A DNA stretch of 64,000 nucleotides from a virus. A model generated the notes under the pieces. That model did not search any database, had not been told where the DNA came from, and saw only the letters and a program-made list of their open reading frames with translations. A program made the translations under genes and the position numbers. Position 1 is the stretch's first letter; every line of letters starts with the position of its first letter. Where the stretch lies: IMG/VR virus record IMGVR_UViG_3300033148_006706, positions 62,001 to 126,000 of that record; one strand, written 5' to 3'. This document shows, piece after piece, positions 10,501-18,901 of this stretch.

Positions 10501-13500
10501 ATATAACAAAAAGAGAACATGTGGGGGAGGCGGTAGATGATGATACAGAATTGTGGCCTTTAACCTCTTCTGCTTGTAATTCATCTTTTGGTACAGAGCC
10601 TCTAAATAGAAATGTAGTACTTCAACCAAAAATGCACTCCTGGCTTGGACAAAGCGGGGGGGTTTTTCAAGAAACAAGCAACGTATTAAAAGACCCTTGT
10701 GATTTATCTACATCAAATTGGAGTAAAAACAGTTGCACTACTGAACTTGTAGAAAAAAAGATAGTAAACTTTCCGTTTACCAAAGCTGAATCGTCAACAG
10801 CTTCGGGGTATGTTTATCAAACCTTTGTTCCTACTGCCTCAAGAATAGCGGTGAGTGCTGTGGTGGAAAAAGGCAATACGGATAATACAGCTTTATATCT
10901 TTATGATTCTACTGCAGGTACATATATTGAAAGAGGGCTGTTTACATTCAGCACTGAAACCTTTACTCCAGATGATAGTTCAACAATTTATGAAGTAATA
11001 ACTATAGAACAATATAGACGGTACGTAATTAAATACTCTGTCGATGTAACTGGTGGAAATACTTTACAATTACGATGTTATGCAGCATGGAATGGTTTAG
11101 CGGGAGATTTTACTTATTGGGCTGCTGTACAGGTTACTGAAACTAATTACCCCGTAGCTTTTATTTCTCCAAAGAAATACCCCTCGCTCACCCGACCTAA
11201 AAGTGGATGGAAATACAATTTTCCTCTACAATCACAAATGCGAATAAAAATGGAAGTAACACCTTGGTTTAATTATGGTACGAGTATTAATCATCGATTT
11301 TATGAGTGGTATATAGATGATACACATCGTTTAATATTATATTACGAAGCATCTGATGATAAAATTTGTATATATTGGAGAGATGGAGGTACTGTTAGAT
11401 ATCTTCGATCTCCTCAATTTGATGACAGTACCTCTTATCTCAATATTAATCAAAGACTGAAAATAGATGTAGCATTTGATCCTAATGGCTCAGGAAGTTT
11501 TCTTAAAATTTATGATAAAGATGATAATCTGCTCTCGGAAGATACAACATGGGATGGAACCCCTGATACTTTTACATCTAATTTTAATAATTTTTATGTG
11601 GGACAATATGAAACTGGACTACAAGCCGATTCTGAAATACACTCTTTACAAATTTGGTCGGGGGCTCTTACCGACACTGGAGATCCTACATTTCAATTAA
11701 AACCAGAACCTTTAATTTACGGATATCTTGAACAGAAAGAAACAAAAAGCGATACAGTTGGGGTATTTAATGAAATCAATACTCTGGTTTCAGATTCAGA
11801 AAATCTTACCACAGCAAATTGGGTTCCTTACCACTGTACAACTGAATTAACTGATCAATATGTAGAGGGGCATCGATTAACGAAACTTACAGCTACTAGC
11901 GCCAATGCACAAGCATATCAAACTGTTACTTTTACATCATCTGAGAAAAAAGCGATTACTGGAATTGTAAGAAAAGGAAATTATGATCCAGCAGGATTTT
12001 TTTTACATGATGCAAGTACTTCTACAAATAAATTATATCTTAAAATCAACTTTTCTACAAAAACAATTACTGGGGCAGTCGGTTCTTTAATTCATGCTAT
12101 TTGGCTTGACAATAAGACAGTGCAAGTATACGCTGTATCTAATGCAGTAACTCATACTAATGCACATCGAATATATTGTGATGTAGACGGAGATGATTTA
12201 GGCTCTGCCGGGGATTATACCTATTGGACTGCAGTACAGGTATATGATAATGTGTTTCCTTATTCTTATACTCCTAACGACCGTGATGCTTGTTTCTTAC
12301 AAACCCAAAGAGCGCTAACAGAAAAGCATACAATAGAGTGCAAAATCTGGCCTTTCTGCAACTACGACACTGCTGGAACCCATTACATAGCCTCCTGGTA
12401 CGTAGATTCAAATAATTATTATATGCTTAGATTCTACTCTGCAAAGATTCAATTACTATATAAAAGAGGAACGGGAGAGGCGATTTTAGAATCTTCTGCC
12501 TACACTTCACAAAGCGATTGGAATAAAGCACATGATATAGCAATAATAGCAGATCTAGGAACAGGAGATACAACAGGAACAAAGTTAATAATAGACGGAG
12601 TAATAGTAGATGAAACATGGAGTGGAAACATTGATAGCTTCTCCCCTATTTTTCCCACCCTTACAATTGGATCTAAGACGAATAATAATACAGAGTATTT
12701 TGAAGGTTTTATATGGAATCTTGCCTATACTGCACGGAAAAAAGAAGTTTGGGAAGTACAACAACACTATCAAAGACAACGACCTTATTATGATATCAAC
12801 TCTATAGCTAATGAATCTGATACTATTTACATAGATCCTTATAATGTGTATATAAAAAATTTAAAAGTATTCGATAGCGTATTTTTCGGTAGACAAGAGT
12901 CAGAGAGTCTTCCTTATTTTAAATGGGATACAAATAGTGGAAAAATAACAATAAATAAAACTCTTATTACTGCAAGCGACAGTTATAACTATTGGGACTT
13001 AGATACCGGGGGATTTAGAGTAGGCAATGCTAGTAGTTATATATATTATGACCCCTCAGGAAATGGTTCTCTAACGCTTAAAATGGATGCAATATATGCA
13101 TCAACCTTAGAAACTCTAGTAAATGGAAAACTTTCAATTTCAATGGAAGGTGATTTAACAGGAGAACCCCCCTCTCTTCAATCTCCTATCTACGTGACAA
13201 CCGAAGATACAGGGGGTGCTGATCCTGCTTATGGTATCATTAGCCATTTAAATGAGATAAGATTAAGAACGGGTAATGCAGACCCACAATCAGCTTCTGA
13301 TGCAATAGTTATAGATAATAATCAAAATGTTGGCATCGGGACGACTAGTCCAAGTGCACTATTAGAGATAAAAACAGCTATAGCTGCAAGTTCAGGTCTC
13401 CTAATTACAGGTGGTGCGTCTTCTAGCAATGCTCTCAAAGTCGCTGGAAGCGCAGGAGATGGTGGGGGGAATGTCGTAGAAATATCTCCTAGTTGGAATA

Positions 13501-14315
13501 CTAACAATGGGCCGACGGCTCTTTTGATTAATCCCGAGAATATTGGCGGAACCCAGACTGGAGCAAAACTGCTAGATATTCAATATGATGGTTCAAGTAA
13601 GCTTATGGTAGATAAATCAGGCAACGTCGGCATCGGAACGCCAAGTCCAGAGAGTAAATTGCAGGTTATTGTTCCAACAGCTGCTTCTGGCTTGGGGCTT
13701 CTCATTAGTACGGCACTAGGAACAAATTATGATGATACAAGCATTCCTTTTAGAATTATAGAGTCGGCAGGGACATTGTTTACAGTACAAGGAAACGGTA
13801 ACGTCGGCATCGGGACAACGGGTCCGGGGGCGAAATTAGAAGTAAAAGCGGGTTCCGAAGGGCAATCTTCGCCTGTAGAAGCAATAAGAATCTGGGGTCC
13901 AAACAGTCCAACTAATATGAATTCTGCCCAAGATTTGAAATGGCATTTTGCTAGTGCGGGTTCTGCAGGTATAAGAGCATATCGTGGAGGCAGTTGGAAT
14001 ACTTATTTGCAATTTTTGACTAATGCTGCTTCTGCTGGTTCAGATAATCCTCAGGTAAGAATGACTATAGATGATACAGGCAATGTCGGCATCGGGACGT
14101 CGAATCCAAGCCAGAAACTTTATGTTTCGGGTAATATCCAAGCTACAGGAGCTATAATTGCAAATACTGCTGGATCTGTTTATGTGCGATATGGTATAGG
14201 TGATCCGGGAAGTGGGAATGGTAAATTAGCAGTATATGCAAGTACTTTAAATACCTTTCGTGCGGGGACTCAATGGGGGTGGCAACACTTTAATCCAGAT
14301 GGACAAGGATGGTAA
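7593..14315 (+). CDS. giant mosaic tail fibre
   Basis: The 2240-residue protein is assembled from recognisable modules. Residues about 60-290 contain two fibronectin III-like domains. J-type repeats (SEKLILKKEW near 376 and TEKLATKKEW near 870, each followed by a FR..YYDxK element) are seen in phage tip/fibre proteins. Two paralogous lectin/LamG-like modules lie at about 1030-1370 and 1400-1725, each preceded by a TTELxxxxVxxxxxTK segment. At about 1911-2175 there are four GNVGIGTxxPxxxL repeats as in trimeric adhesins and fibres. No C-terminal intramolecular chaperone (S74-like) is visible. It is the main candidate receptor-binding protein, and the next gene may assist folding. Confidence 0.8.
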   Translation: MGTEQFDDIVGKKIKSNLEITTEEKYPGNPEYANNVDGDYTNAIGDAVEAYVNGEETQPPDIPQWDSPAYDLEIIEDGTGLKKPKITLHWIDTSSDILTENFLIYKTDNSGGTFGTLTLYDKIPADETDYVDEKLSFNTGYRYAIRAEDRFLNRSDLTDYQEITTPTVPEPSRPTDKIVTGAGVKQIGLKFQGSPSFEDILYYQVESRSATADPDGYGGYEVPASPSWGDWEVINQSLSTRIIHENLDYTKCYQYRYRSVNSYGVSGSANSEEGHSELLSDIVIPLKVKRDDLDWDIQDQIDGKLDYYITHSSQDPKYHPVYGWPDTSKDDLDHHRDIWYQIDTGLKKVFNGYTGLWENQPNITKLTIADDNVLTPSEKLILKKEWNTIAKEKIVLLTQFGLKEGEIGGVETEKYNYISAYNTLDSYLNNIIDGILKESNYLQVIEDIAGATARDDGFIFLFFQDSTPTANGAGDLWINTEDELDILYKWNGSNWIEQTGVSEEDRLKIVSLKQTTGSDDEIVIYFQDSEPSIPASDEDDLWVDTDGGDYLYRHTSGGTWEIVESAILDINGEELRGKFRDYYDAKQELVKAISDVSADDMRTRFVNNTYMIDIENDKIDSTTYFVDFINNVTRTSIKVYSVKDEDKNNLTGLQADDLLVATDTFKEYRYNGASWEELTETNTDFLRAFIDADHLRTIYIPASDADLPSFYQARDLLIPTATFSNNDGSTTKEFQKNSVYITTVNEISAFNNAHWGLSIKYTDDTLAKYKTSVFDSPPNCEYNAGEERWEVNTSLGDSYVSEDIFVPGQEYVIFDGSTTKTFDKGEVYVASIADEEAHRRDGYPFVNTHWERKLRFSQELDDITEDNKLSPTEKLATKKEWEIIRKEYPSIIEEAVEQGVNTFSFKSAYDELDDYLNNESTGLLNDTSTTSDIVGDTFRSKFSNYYDEKAKILRSIAYMASQDAYSGTDYITKREHVGEAVDDDTELWPLTSSACNSSFGTEPLNRNVVLQPKMHSWLGQSGGVFQETSNVLKDPCDLSTSNWSKNSCTTELVEKKIVNFPFTKAESSTASGYVYQTFVPTASRIAVSAVVEKGNTDNTALYLYDSTAGTYIERGLFTFSTETFTPDDSSTIYEVITIEQYRRYVIKYSVDVTGGNTLQLRCYAAWNGLAGDFTYWAAVQVTETNYPVAFISPKKYPSLTRPKSGWKYNFPLQSQMRIKMEVTPWFNYGTSINHRFYEWYIDDTHRLILYYEASDDKICIYWRDGGTVRYLRSPQFDDSTSYLNINQRLKIDVAFDPNGSGSFLKIYDKDDNLLSEDTTWDGTPDTFTSNFNNFYVGQYETGLQADSEIHSLQIWSGALTDTGDPTFQLKPEPLIYGYLEQKETKSDTVGVFNEINTLVSDSENLTTANWVPYHCTTELTDQYVEGHRLTKLTATSANAQAYQTVTFTSSEKKAITGIVRKGNYDPAGFFLHDASTSTNKLYLKINFSTKTITGAVGSLIHAIWLDNKTVQVYAVSNAVTHTNAHRIYCDVDGDDLGSAGDYTYWTAVQVYDNVFPYSYTPNDRDACFLQTQRALTEKHTIECKIWPFCNYDTAGTHYIASWYVDSNNYYMLRFYSAKIQLLYKRGTGEAILESSAYTSQSDWNKAHDIAIIADLGTGDTTGTKLIIDGVIVDETWSGNIDSFSPIFPTLTIGSKTNNNTEYFEGFIWNLAYTARKKEVWEVQQHYQRQRPYYDINSIANESDTIYIDPYNVYIKNLKVFDSVFFGRQESESLPYFKWDTNSGKITINKTLITASDSYNYWDLDTGGFRVGNASSYIYYDPSGNGSLTLKMDAIYASTLETLVNGKLSISMEGDLTGEPPSLQSPIYVTTEDTGGADPAYGIISHLNEIRLRTGNADPQSASDAIVIDNNQNVGIGTTSPSALLEIKTAIAASSGLLITGGASSSNALKVAGSAGDGGGNVVEISPSWNTNNGPTALLINPENIGGTQTGAKLLDIQYDGSSKLMVDKSGNVGIGTPSPESKLQVIVPTAASGLGLLISTALGTNYDDTSIPFRIIESAGTLFTVQGNGNVGIGTTGPGAKLEVKAGSEGQSSPVEAIRIWGPNSPTNMNSAQDLKWHFASAGSAGIRAYRGGSWNTYLQFLTNAASAGSDNPQVRMTIDDTGNVGIGTSNPSQKLYVSGNIQATGAIIANTAGSVYVRYGIGDPGSGNGKLAVYASTLNTFRAGTQWGWQHFNPDGQGW
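13326..14110 (+). repeat. DNA-level repeats encoding GNVGIGT modules in the fibre tip
   Basis: Four copies of a segment close to GTCGGCATCGGGAC occur near 13328, 13625, 13801 and 14093, each encoding NVGIGT. They are more GC-rich than the surrounding sequence and are conserved as DNA, with third positions kept, not only as protein. Such blocks can serve as homology for recombination that swaps fibre tips. Confidence 0.6.
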
Positions 14316-14317
14316 AA

Positions 14318-14860
14318 ATGTATATAGGATTTGAAACAAAAAAACTAGAATTAGATAGAGTTGAAGCTCTATACCCGCCAACGATCATATTATCAGAAAC
14401 AATACCAGAAACGACATATTATCTAGTAATTGAGGAATATTCTCAGTATTTTTATTTTAACGAAAAAGGCGAATTCAAAACAAAAATGTGGGAAGGGTGG
14501 AATAATTATCCGTTGTATACATTTAACCGTGATAAGTATGAAGCTGGAGAAGATCCTTTTGAACCATTTGACCCATATTCATCGAAAACATTTAAACACC
14601 GAATACGTCGAGAGCGAATTGAAAATCAAATTAAATGGCAACTACGATACCCAATCGAAATTAAGAAACTTCGCAAAGCACTCAAAAGAGTAATTATGCT
14701 ACTGGAAGCTTCAGGAGCAAATATTAATTGGCCAGAACTAAAAGAATTTATGGAATATTCTAACACAATTGAAACAGTGATCTCTAAGCACCCAAAGGTT
14801 TCTAAATATCTTAATAGAATAGACCTTAAAACTGAAAATGGGGTTAACAATGATGCTTGA
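14318..14860 (+). CDS. small protein downstream of the fibre, possible fibre assembly factor
   Basis: 180 residues from ATG 14318. An in-frame ATG at 14309 is less likely because the ribosome binding site AAGGA (14305-14309) is 9 bases from 14318 but touches 14309. The N-terminal part is beta-like with YYLVIEEYSQYFYF, and the C-terminal half is basic and helical (HRIRRERIENQIKWQLRYP). Position directly after the fibre is where assembly chaperones are usually found. No family was recognised. Confidence 0.55.
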   Translation: MYIGFETKKLELDRVEALYPPTIILSETIPETTYYLVIEEYSQYFYFNEKGEFKTKMWEGWNNYPLYTFNRDKYEAGEDPFEPFDPYSSKTFKHRIRRERIENQIKWQLRYPIEIKKLRKALKRVIMLLEASGANINWPELKEFMEYSNTIETVISKHPKVSKYLNRIDLKTENGVNNDA

Positions 14861-15038
14861 TAATGAAGTACAACAAAAATTCTTAGAAGATAGCGGATAT
14901 GCTCAGGGTTGGGGGTGGACATTAACTGATGAGGATATTGAGCAGATGAAAAATTGCGATAACCGTGATGTTCTCTACCCAGCGCTTGAAAATAAGCTTA
15001 TACAGGAGTGTGAAAGCGAGCAGGAGGCGGCTATATGA
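14850..15038 (+). CDS. small acidic hypothetical protein
   Basis: 62 residues starting at ATG 14850, which has GGGG six bases upstream; an earlier in-frame ATG at 14838 has no ribosome binding site. It overlaps the end of the upstream gene by 11 bases and its stop overlaps the next start (ATGA), so it is embedded in an operon. The sequence contains GYAQGWGWTLTDEDIEQM and is otherwise uninformative. Confidence 0.6.
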   Translation: MMLDNEVQQKFLEDSGYAQGWGWTLTDEDIEQMKNCDNRDVLYPALENKLIQECESEQEAAI

Positions 15039-15412
15039 AATTAGGAATAATAGTTAATAATCAAAATATTTTGGAAAAAATAAACAAAATGGATCTGCCC
15101 GGAAGTAAAGTTTTAAAATTAAGAAAAATAATAAAAAAATTTATGGAAGAATTACGACAATTTGAAGAAGAGAAGAATAATTATATTTTAAAACACGGTG
15201 AGAATGGAGAACTAAATAGAGACTCCAATCCGGAAGCTTATGAAAAAGCAATTCTTTTTCTAAACGAAATGATGAACAGCGAGATAGATATAGAACCAGC
15301 TCCCATTCTTGATGATAGCGATATAGAAAATAATAAATTTAGTGTTGCGGATTTAGATAGGCTGGAGGCCCTGGGATTATATAAACCCGATAGTGATGAG
15401 AAAATATCATAA
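15035..15412 (+). CDS. small coiled-coil phage protein (DUF1617-like)
   Basis: 125 residues with a strong ribosome binding site (GGAGG) and a 4-base overlap with the previous stop. The N-terminus MKLGIIVNNQNILEKIN followed by a charged helix and a C-terminal VADLDRLEALGL resembles small DUF1617-type phage proteins of unknown role found near tail and lysis genes; the resemblance is by eye. The middle is rich in K and E and likely helical. Confidence 0.5.
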   Translation: MKLGIIVNNQNILEKINKMDLPGSKVLKLRKIIKKFMEELRQFEEEKNNYILKHGENGELNRDSNPEAYEKAILFLNEMMNSEIDIEPAPILDDSDIENNKFSVADLDRLEALGLYKPDSDEKIS

Positions 15413-15487
15413 ACTTAATGTGCAAAGTTTATAATATGCATAAGGCGAGGAAAATATAAACATAAAATCTAAATGGGGGAGGCAGAG

Positions 15488-16195
15488 ATGAATTATGAAG
15501 AACTTTTGCAATTTGGGGGCACATTCTATAATGATAACAACAATAATGCCGGAGTAGAATGGTATGTAGAAGAAAAAGAAAACCAGCTTATTATTAGAAT
15601 TCCTGGCACTAATTCTTTTAGAGATTGGATAACAAATTTTATATTCTTCCCTATGTCGTATTATTATCCAGATGCTAAAGTGCACTCAGGTTGGTATAAC
15701 GAGTATATACAGAGCGGAATAAATCTTAAAATGAAAAAAATAATTAAAGAGGGGGCTTATAAAAAAGTAACAATAATGGGGCATTCAAAAGGCTGTACTA
15801 CAGCATTGTTTCTTACTCAATATTTATCTCTAACTTTTAAATCTGATAATGTTAAAATTGAAACTTTTTTGCTTGGATCCCCTAAAGTGGGCAATCTTAA
15901 ATTTAAAAGACTATTAGAAAAAAATGAAAACGCCTTTATACACAATATTCAAGTAAGGGGTGATATTGTTTGTAAAATGCCTCCTAATCTTATCTTGTTA
16001 TTTCTTCTCCCTTATTTTTTTCTAATTAATAAAAAATTCATATTTTGTTTTTTCTGGCACATTGGACACGGAAAAAAGATAAAAATAGGAAAAAAGAGCT
16101 TTATAACTTTTAAAGGTCATGAGTTTGATAATTACAGAAAATTACTTATAGAGGAAGAAAAAGAAAGGAAAAGAAAATGGATAAACAAAAAATAA
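15488..16195 (+). CDS. class 3 lipase-like alpha/beta hydrolase in the lysis cassette
   Basis: 235 residues from ATG 15488 (GGGGGAGG six bases upstream; the frame also has an ATG at 15473 inside this RBS region, rejected). A full serine-hydrolase triad is visible: nucleophile elbow IMGHSKGCTTAL near residue 100, Asp in QVRGDIVCKMPP, and His in FKGHEFDNY near the end. Family marks include IIRIPGTNSFRDW, VHSGWYNEYI and LLGSPKVGN, the hallmark pattern of lipase class 3. A very hydrophobic stretch (ILLFLLPYFFLINKKFIFCFF) between Asp and His could sit in a membrane. It precedes holin and endolysin genes, so a role in membrane disruption at lysis is plausible but inferred. Confidence 0.8.
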   Translation: MNYEELLQFGGTFYNDNNNNAGVEWYVEEKENQLIIRIPGTNSFRDWITNFIFFPMSYYYPDAKVHSGWYNEYIQSGINLKMKKIIKEGAYKKVTIMGHSKGCTTALFLTQYLSLTFKSDNVKIETFLLGSPKVGNLKFKRLLEKNENAFIHNIQVRGDIVCKMPPNLILLFLLPYFFLINKKFIFCFFWHIGHGKKIKIGKKSFITFKGHEFDNYRKLLIEEEKERKRKWINKK

Positions 16196-16506
16196 AGAGT
16201 AGTACAAAGGCAATTACCTGGGCAGCTTTCTTACTTAACCCTTTAGCATGGATAGCAGACTGGTTCTTTAAAAAAAGTACCATCGATTATTTAATAAAAA
16301 ATAAAATAGATATAACCCGTTTAAATGATATAGAAAAATTTATTACAGATATTCCTTTAGCTACCATTGCAACCGCCTTTGTTACAATAGCTACAGCATA
16401 CGTAGCGGGACAAAAGGGTAAAACGATCAGCAAGAATATTGGCGCTCCAAAAGGCAAGGGCACAGATGAAAACGATCCTGATGATGCGCCTCCTCCTCTA
16501 AAATAA
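16177..16506 (+). CDS. small membrane protein, holin candidate
   Basis: 109 residues overlapping the lipase-like gene by 19 bases. There are two hydrophobic helices (about residues 12-32, AITWAAFLLNPLAWIADWFF, and about 60-78, PLATIATAFVTIATAYVAG) and a hydrophilic Gly/Pro/Asp-rich tail ending PPPLK. The size, topology and position before the endolysin fit a class II holin, but sequence identity to a holin family was not recognised. Confidence 0.55.
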   Translation: MDKQKIKSSTKAITWAAFLLNPLAWIADWFFKKSTIDYLIKNKIDITRLNDIEKFITDIPLATIATAFVTIATAYVAGQKGKTISKNIGAPKGKGTDENDPDDAPPPLK

Positions 16507-16530
16507 TTTCAGAGATATTACTAATATTAT

Positions 16531-17283
16531 ATGTACAGCGAGAGAATAAACAAGTTTTTAAAAGAATATGATATAAATGATAATCTTGATTTTGATGATT
16601 TAAAATTTAGAGTTGGCGCTCCAATTACTTCTAGCTTTGGATTAGTCGCCGGATACAGAAAAGTAAACAACGAATATATATTTGATTCTGTTAGAATTCA
16701 TACAGGTGTTGATAGAAGTTGGGGAGAGAACGGAAGCGTATATGCACCGTTTTATTTTAATAGAAGCGAACTACACGATTATGGTGCAGATCATGTATAT
16801 GGAAGCCTAATACGTTTATTTAACGATGAGTATGGCTTTGAAATGCGTATAGTCCACATGAATCCAAAAACCGATATTGATAAAACAGCATATCAACTTT
16901 TAACCAACAATCAACCCATAGAACGAAATACTTATTTGGGGGTTTGCGGAACATACGGTAGTGCCAGTAGTGGAAGACATACCCATACAGAAATAGTATC
17001 TATTAAAGAAGAAAACAAAATACTGGATGTTATCCTATATAGGAAGTTTGGAGCAGATATTTATAATAGCTATACGGAAAATCACATAATAAATTTTTAT
17101 AGATCAAAGAGGGTTTTTAAAAATAAAAAAGTTGAAGAAATTTTAGACCATTTCAATAATTTAAAAAAAGCTAGAAGAGTAGTAGGTATAATAAATGATT
17201 ATTTATATGAATACAAAGATTGGTACTATGGAATGGAAAAAAGAATACGGTACAGTAGTGAAAAGTTGTTTAACGGATTATAA
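16531..17283 (+). CDS. M23-family peptidoglycan endopeptidase (endolysin)
   Basis: 250 residues with the zinc ligands of M23 peptidases: HTGVD near residue 61 (first His and Asp) and SGRHTHTEIV near residue 150 (HxH). No signal peptide and no separate wall-binding domain are seen; about 80 residues of helical C-terminus follow the catalytic core. It would cleave peptide cross-links of host peptidoglycan at lysis, probably released by a neighbouring holin. No Shine-Dalgarno sequence precedes the ATG; the motif ACTAATATTAT runs directly into it. Confidence 0.8.
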   Translation: MYSERINKFLKEYDINDNLDFDDLKFRVGAPITSSFGLVAGYRKVNNEYIFDSVRIHTGVDRSWGENGSVYAPFYFNRSELHDYGADHVYGSLIRLFNDEYGFEMRIVHMNPKTDIDKTAYQLLTNNQPIERNTYLGVCGTYGSASSGRHTHTEIVSIKEENKILDVILYRKFGADIYNSYTENHIINFYRSKRVFKNKKVEEILDHFNNLKKARRVVGIINDYLYEYKDWYYGMEKRIRYSSEKLFNGL

Positions 17284-17306
17284 AAAAATAAAGGAGAGAA
17301 GAACGT

Positions 17307-17588
17307 ATGAATTTAAATTGGAATAACATCATGGCATGCGCAGTTATAGTGATCGGATTAACAGAGTATGTCAAAAGTTGGGATAAAAAGGAAAAGTTAA
17401 AAAAGATTTATAAACTATTCCCACTAGGTTTTTCATTTGCGGCTAGTCTTCTTTTAACGTTTATAGAAGGTTTTACGATAAATAGTTTTCTCTTTACTGG
17501 ATTGATTGTATTGGCTTTCTCAACACTTGGTTACGAAGCGATACTTAAATTTGTGCAGTCAATTATTGAAAAATTAAAATTAAAATAA
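17307..17588 (+). CDS. small holin-like membrane protein
   Basis: 93 residues with a strong ribosome binding site (AAAGGAGAG). There are two to three predicted membrane helices (residues about 6-20, 35-53 and 58-75) separated by a Lys-rich loop, and a basic C-terminus IIEKLKLK. Size, topology and its place after the endolysin suggest a holin. Together with the protein at 16177-16506 it may form a holin/antiholin pair. Confidence 0.6.
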   Translation: MNLNWNNIMACAVIVIGLTEYVKSWDKKEKLKKIYKLFPLGFSFAASLLLTFIEGFTINSFLFTGLIVLAFSTLGYEAILKFVQSIIEKLKLK

Positions 17589-17600
17589 GAAATACGGACA

Positions 17601-17681
17601 ATGCTAGATAAATTTATAAATTGGTTATTTTCACACATATTAAAAGATAATGAATACTTTAAAAAGGCGGTCATAACGTAA
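17601..17681 (+). CDS. possible 26-residue peptide in the lysis operon
   Basis: A short frame (MLDKFINWLF...) lies in the gap before the next gene, and its TAA overlaps that gene's ATG (TAATG), as in coupled genes. It is amphipathic or hydrophobic at the N-terminus. It has only a weak ribosome binding site, so it may simply be leader sequence. Confidence 0.3.
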   Translation: MLDKFINWLFSHILKDNEYFKKAVIT

Positions 17682-18469
17682 TGGCATGGGTACAGCTTAT
17701 TAAATGGTTACAATCACAAGATACATTAACACTTATCATCGCACTTGGAATTTTAATATTTCTTATTTATAAAGGAATAATACGTATTCCTTCTATAAAT
17801 AAGACAATCAGAAGAAAAAAATGTGAAAATCCTCACATAAGTTGTATTAATTATATTGATTTAGGGAATCGTTTATCAAAGCTTATGGTACTAAAAACAG
17901 AGATTGATAGAATTATAAACTTGGATATACTGAGAGAGCAAATGAACCTAGTAGATCAGATTGTATATGATATAAGAAAAAAAATGGAGCTTCATTTTGA
18001 TAAGATACTTAAAAATCAACAGCCCGATATACAGGATGTCAATTCAAGTATTGAACATAAAATCTTTGAAAATATTGCTAAATTAGGAGAGAAAACAATA
18101 AGAGATTTATTTCGATTTATAATGAAAGAAAATCGCATTCCAAACAATGAAGCTGAATTTATCCTATACGCTAAAAACAGGGCTAATAACGTTATTAACC
18201 GAGTAATTGAAGAGCTTTCAGTTAACTGGCATCGAGGACTCAGCATTACTAAAGAAATTTATATGAAAGCTTACTATGGAAAAATACAAGATTTCCGTGA
18301 TTTAAACTCTGAAATCGAAGAACAAATAATAACCACACTAAAGAGATGTAGGGACATTAACAACAGAAAATGGCTTGAAATTATGCAATATGATGATGAA
18401 GCTGCCGCTTTATTCCCCGAAATATATGAAGAAGCAATGAAGAAAGAAGGAGAAAAGCGGCAGACATGA
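17681..18469 (+). CDS. membrane-anchored helical protein at the end of the lysis operon
   Basis: 262 residues with one N-terminal membrane helix (about residues 15-33, TLTLIIALGILIFLIYKGI) and a long, mostly helical, charged remainder. The topology resembles an anchored spanin or lysis accessory protein, but no spanin motif or lipobox was recognised and 262 residues is long for a spanin. It is the last gene of the plus-strand late block and ends one base before the convergent gene ends. Confidence 0.6.
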   Translation: MAWVQLIKWLQSQDTLTLIIALGILIFLIYKGIIRIPSINKTIRRKKCENPHISCINYIDLGNRLSKLMVLKTEIDRIINLDILREQMNLVDQIVYDIRKKMELHFDKILKNQQPDIQDVNSSIEHKIFENIAKLGEKTIRDLFRFIMKENRIPNNEAEFILYAKNRANNVINRVIEELSVNWHRGLSITKEIYMKAYYGKIQDFRDLNSEIEEQIITTLKRCRDINNRKWLEIMQYDDEAAALFPEIYEEAMKKEGEKRQT

Positions 18470-18817
18470 CTAGAATTGTATTTTAAAATACTTATATACT
18501 CTCGCCTCGAAATAAAAAAGTTCTTTTCTTAACTCTTCCATTCTTAAGTTATTTTTTTCTGGAATATTTTTATAAAAATCAAACTTAGCATCTTCAGGAT
18601 CTGTTGGATGTCGTTCGCTGTTTGCTTTATTAAGATGTCGATTAAAACTTACGTAGTGTGGTTCTTTTTTAGCCCTCTCAATAGCGATACGCCTTCCTAA
18701 ATCTTTAGAAAAGGTGTCCTTTGGATGACATAGCGACCACCCGATCCTGTCTTTTTCTAATGCAACTAAGCATCCATAAGGTTGACGATTCTCTTTTCTT
18801 ATGTACTGAACTAACAT
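18470..18817 (-). CDS. conserved small phage protein
   Basis: 115 residues starting at ATG 18817, seven bases after GGAGG; an ATG two codons earlier is too close to the RBS. The sequence YGCLVAL..DRIGWSLCHPKD.F.K.LGR.IA.ERA resembles small proteins of unknown function seen in diverse phages. The stop codon directly abuts the stop of the convergent lysis-operon gene, leaving no room for a conventional terminator. Confidence 0.6.
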   Translation of the reverse strand: MLVQYIRKENRQPYGCLVALEKDRIGWSLCHPKDTFSKDLGRRIAIERAKKEPHYVSFNRHLNKANSERHPTDPEDAKFDFYKNIPEKNNLRMEELRKELFYFEARVYKYFKIQF

Positions 18818-18846
18818 AATCATTCCTCCATCTTAATTTTTTTCAA

Positions 18847-18875
18847 GATCAAATAATGTTTTAACATATTTGATC
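18847..18875. repeat. inverted repeat GATCAAAT...ATTTGATC
   Basis: Eight-base arms GATCAAAT/ATTTGATC enclose a second inverted pair ATGTT/AACAT with a two-base loop and a one-base bulge. There is no T-run on either strand, so it is not a simple terminator. It lies between the primase and the last minus-strand gene and may be a protein-binding site or a transcript-end hairpin. Confidence 0.4.
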
Positions 18876-18901
18876 TAATATTCTCAGTTTCTAAATTCAT
18901 T

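Noticed and set aside
10450-12807. Short frames on both strands inside the fibre gene
   Set aside because: They have no ribosome binding sites and low-complexity products, and they are shadows of the long fibre frame.
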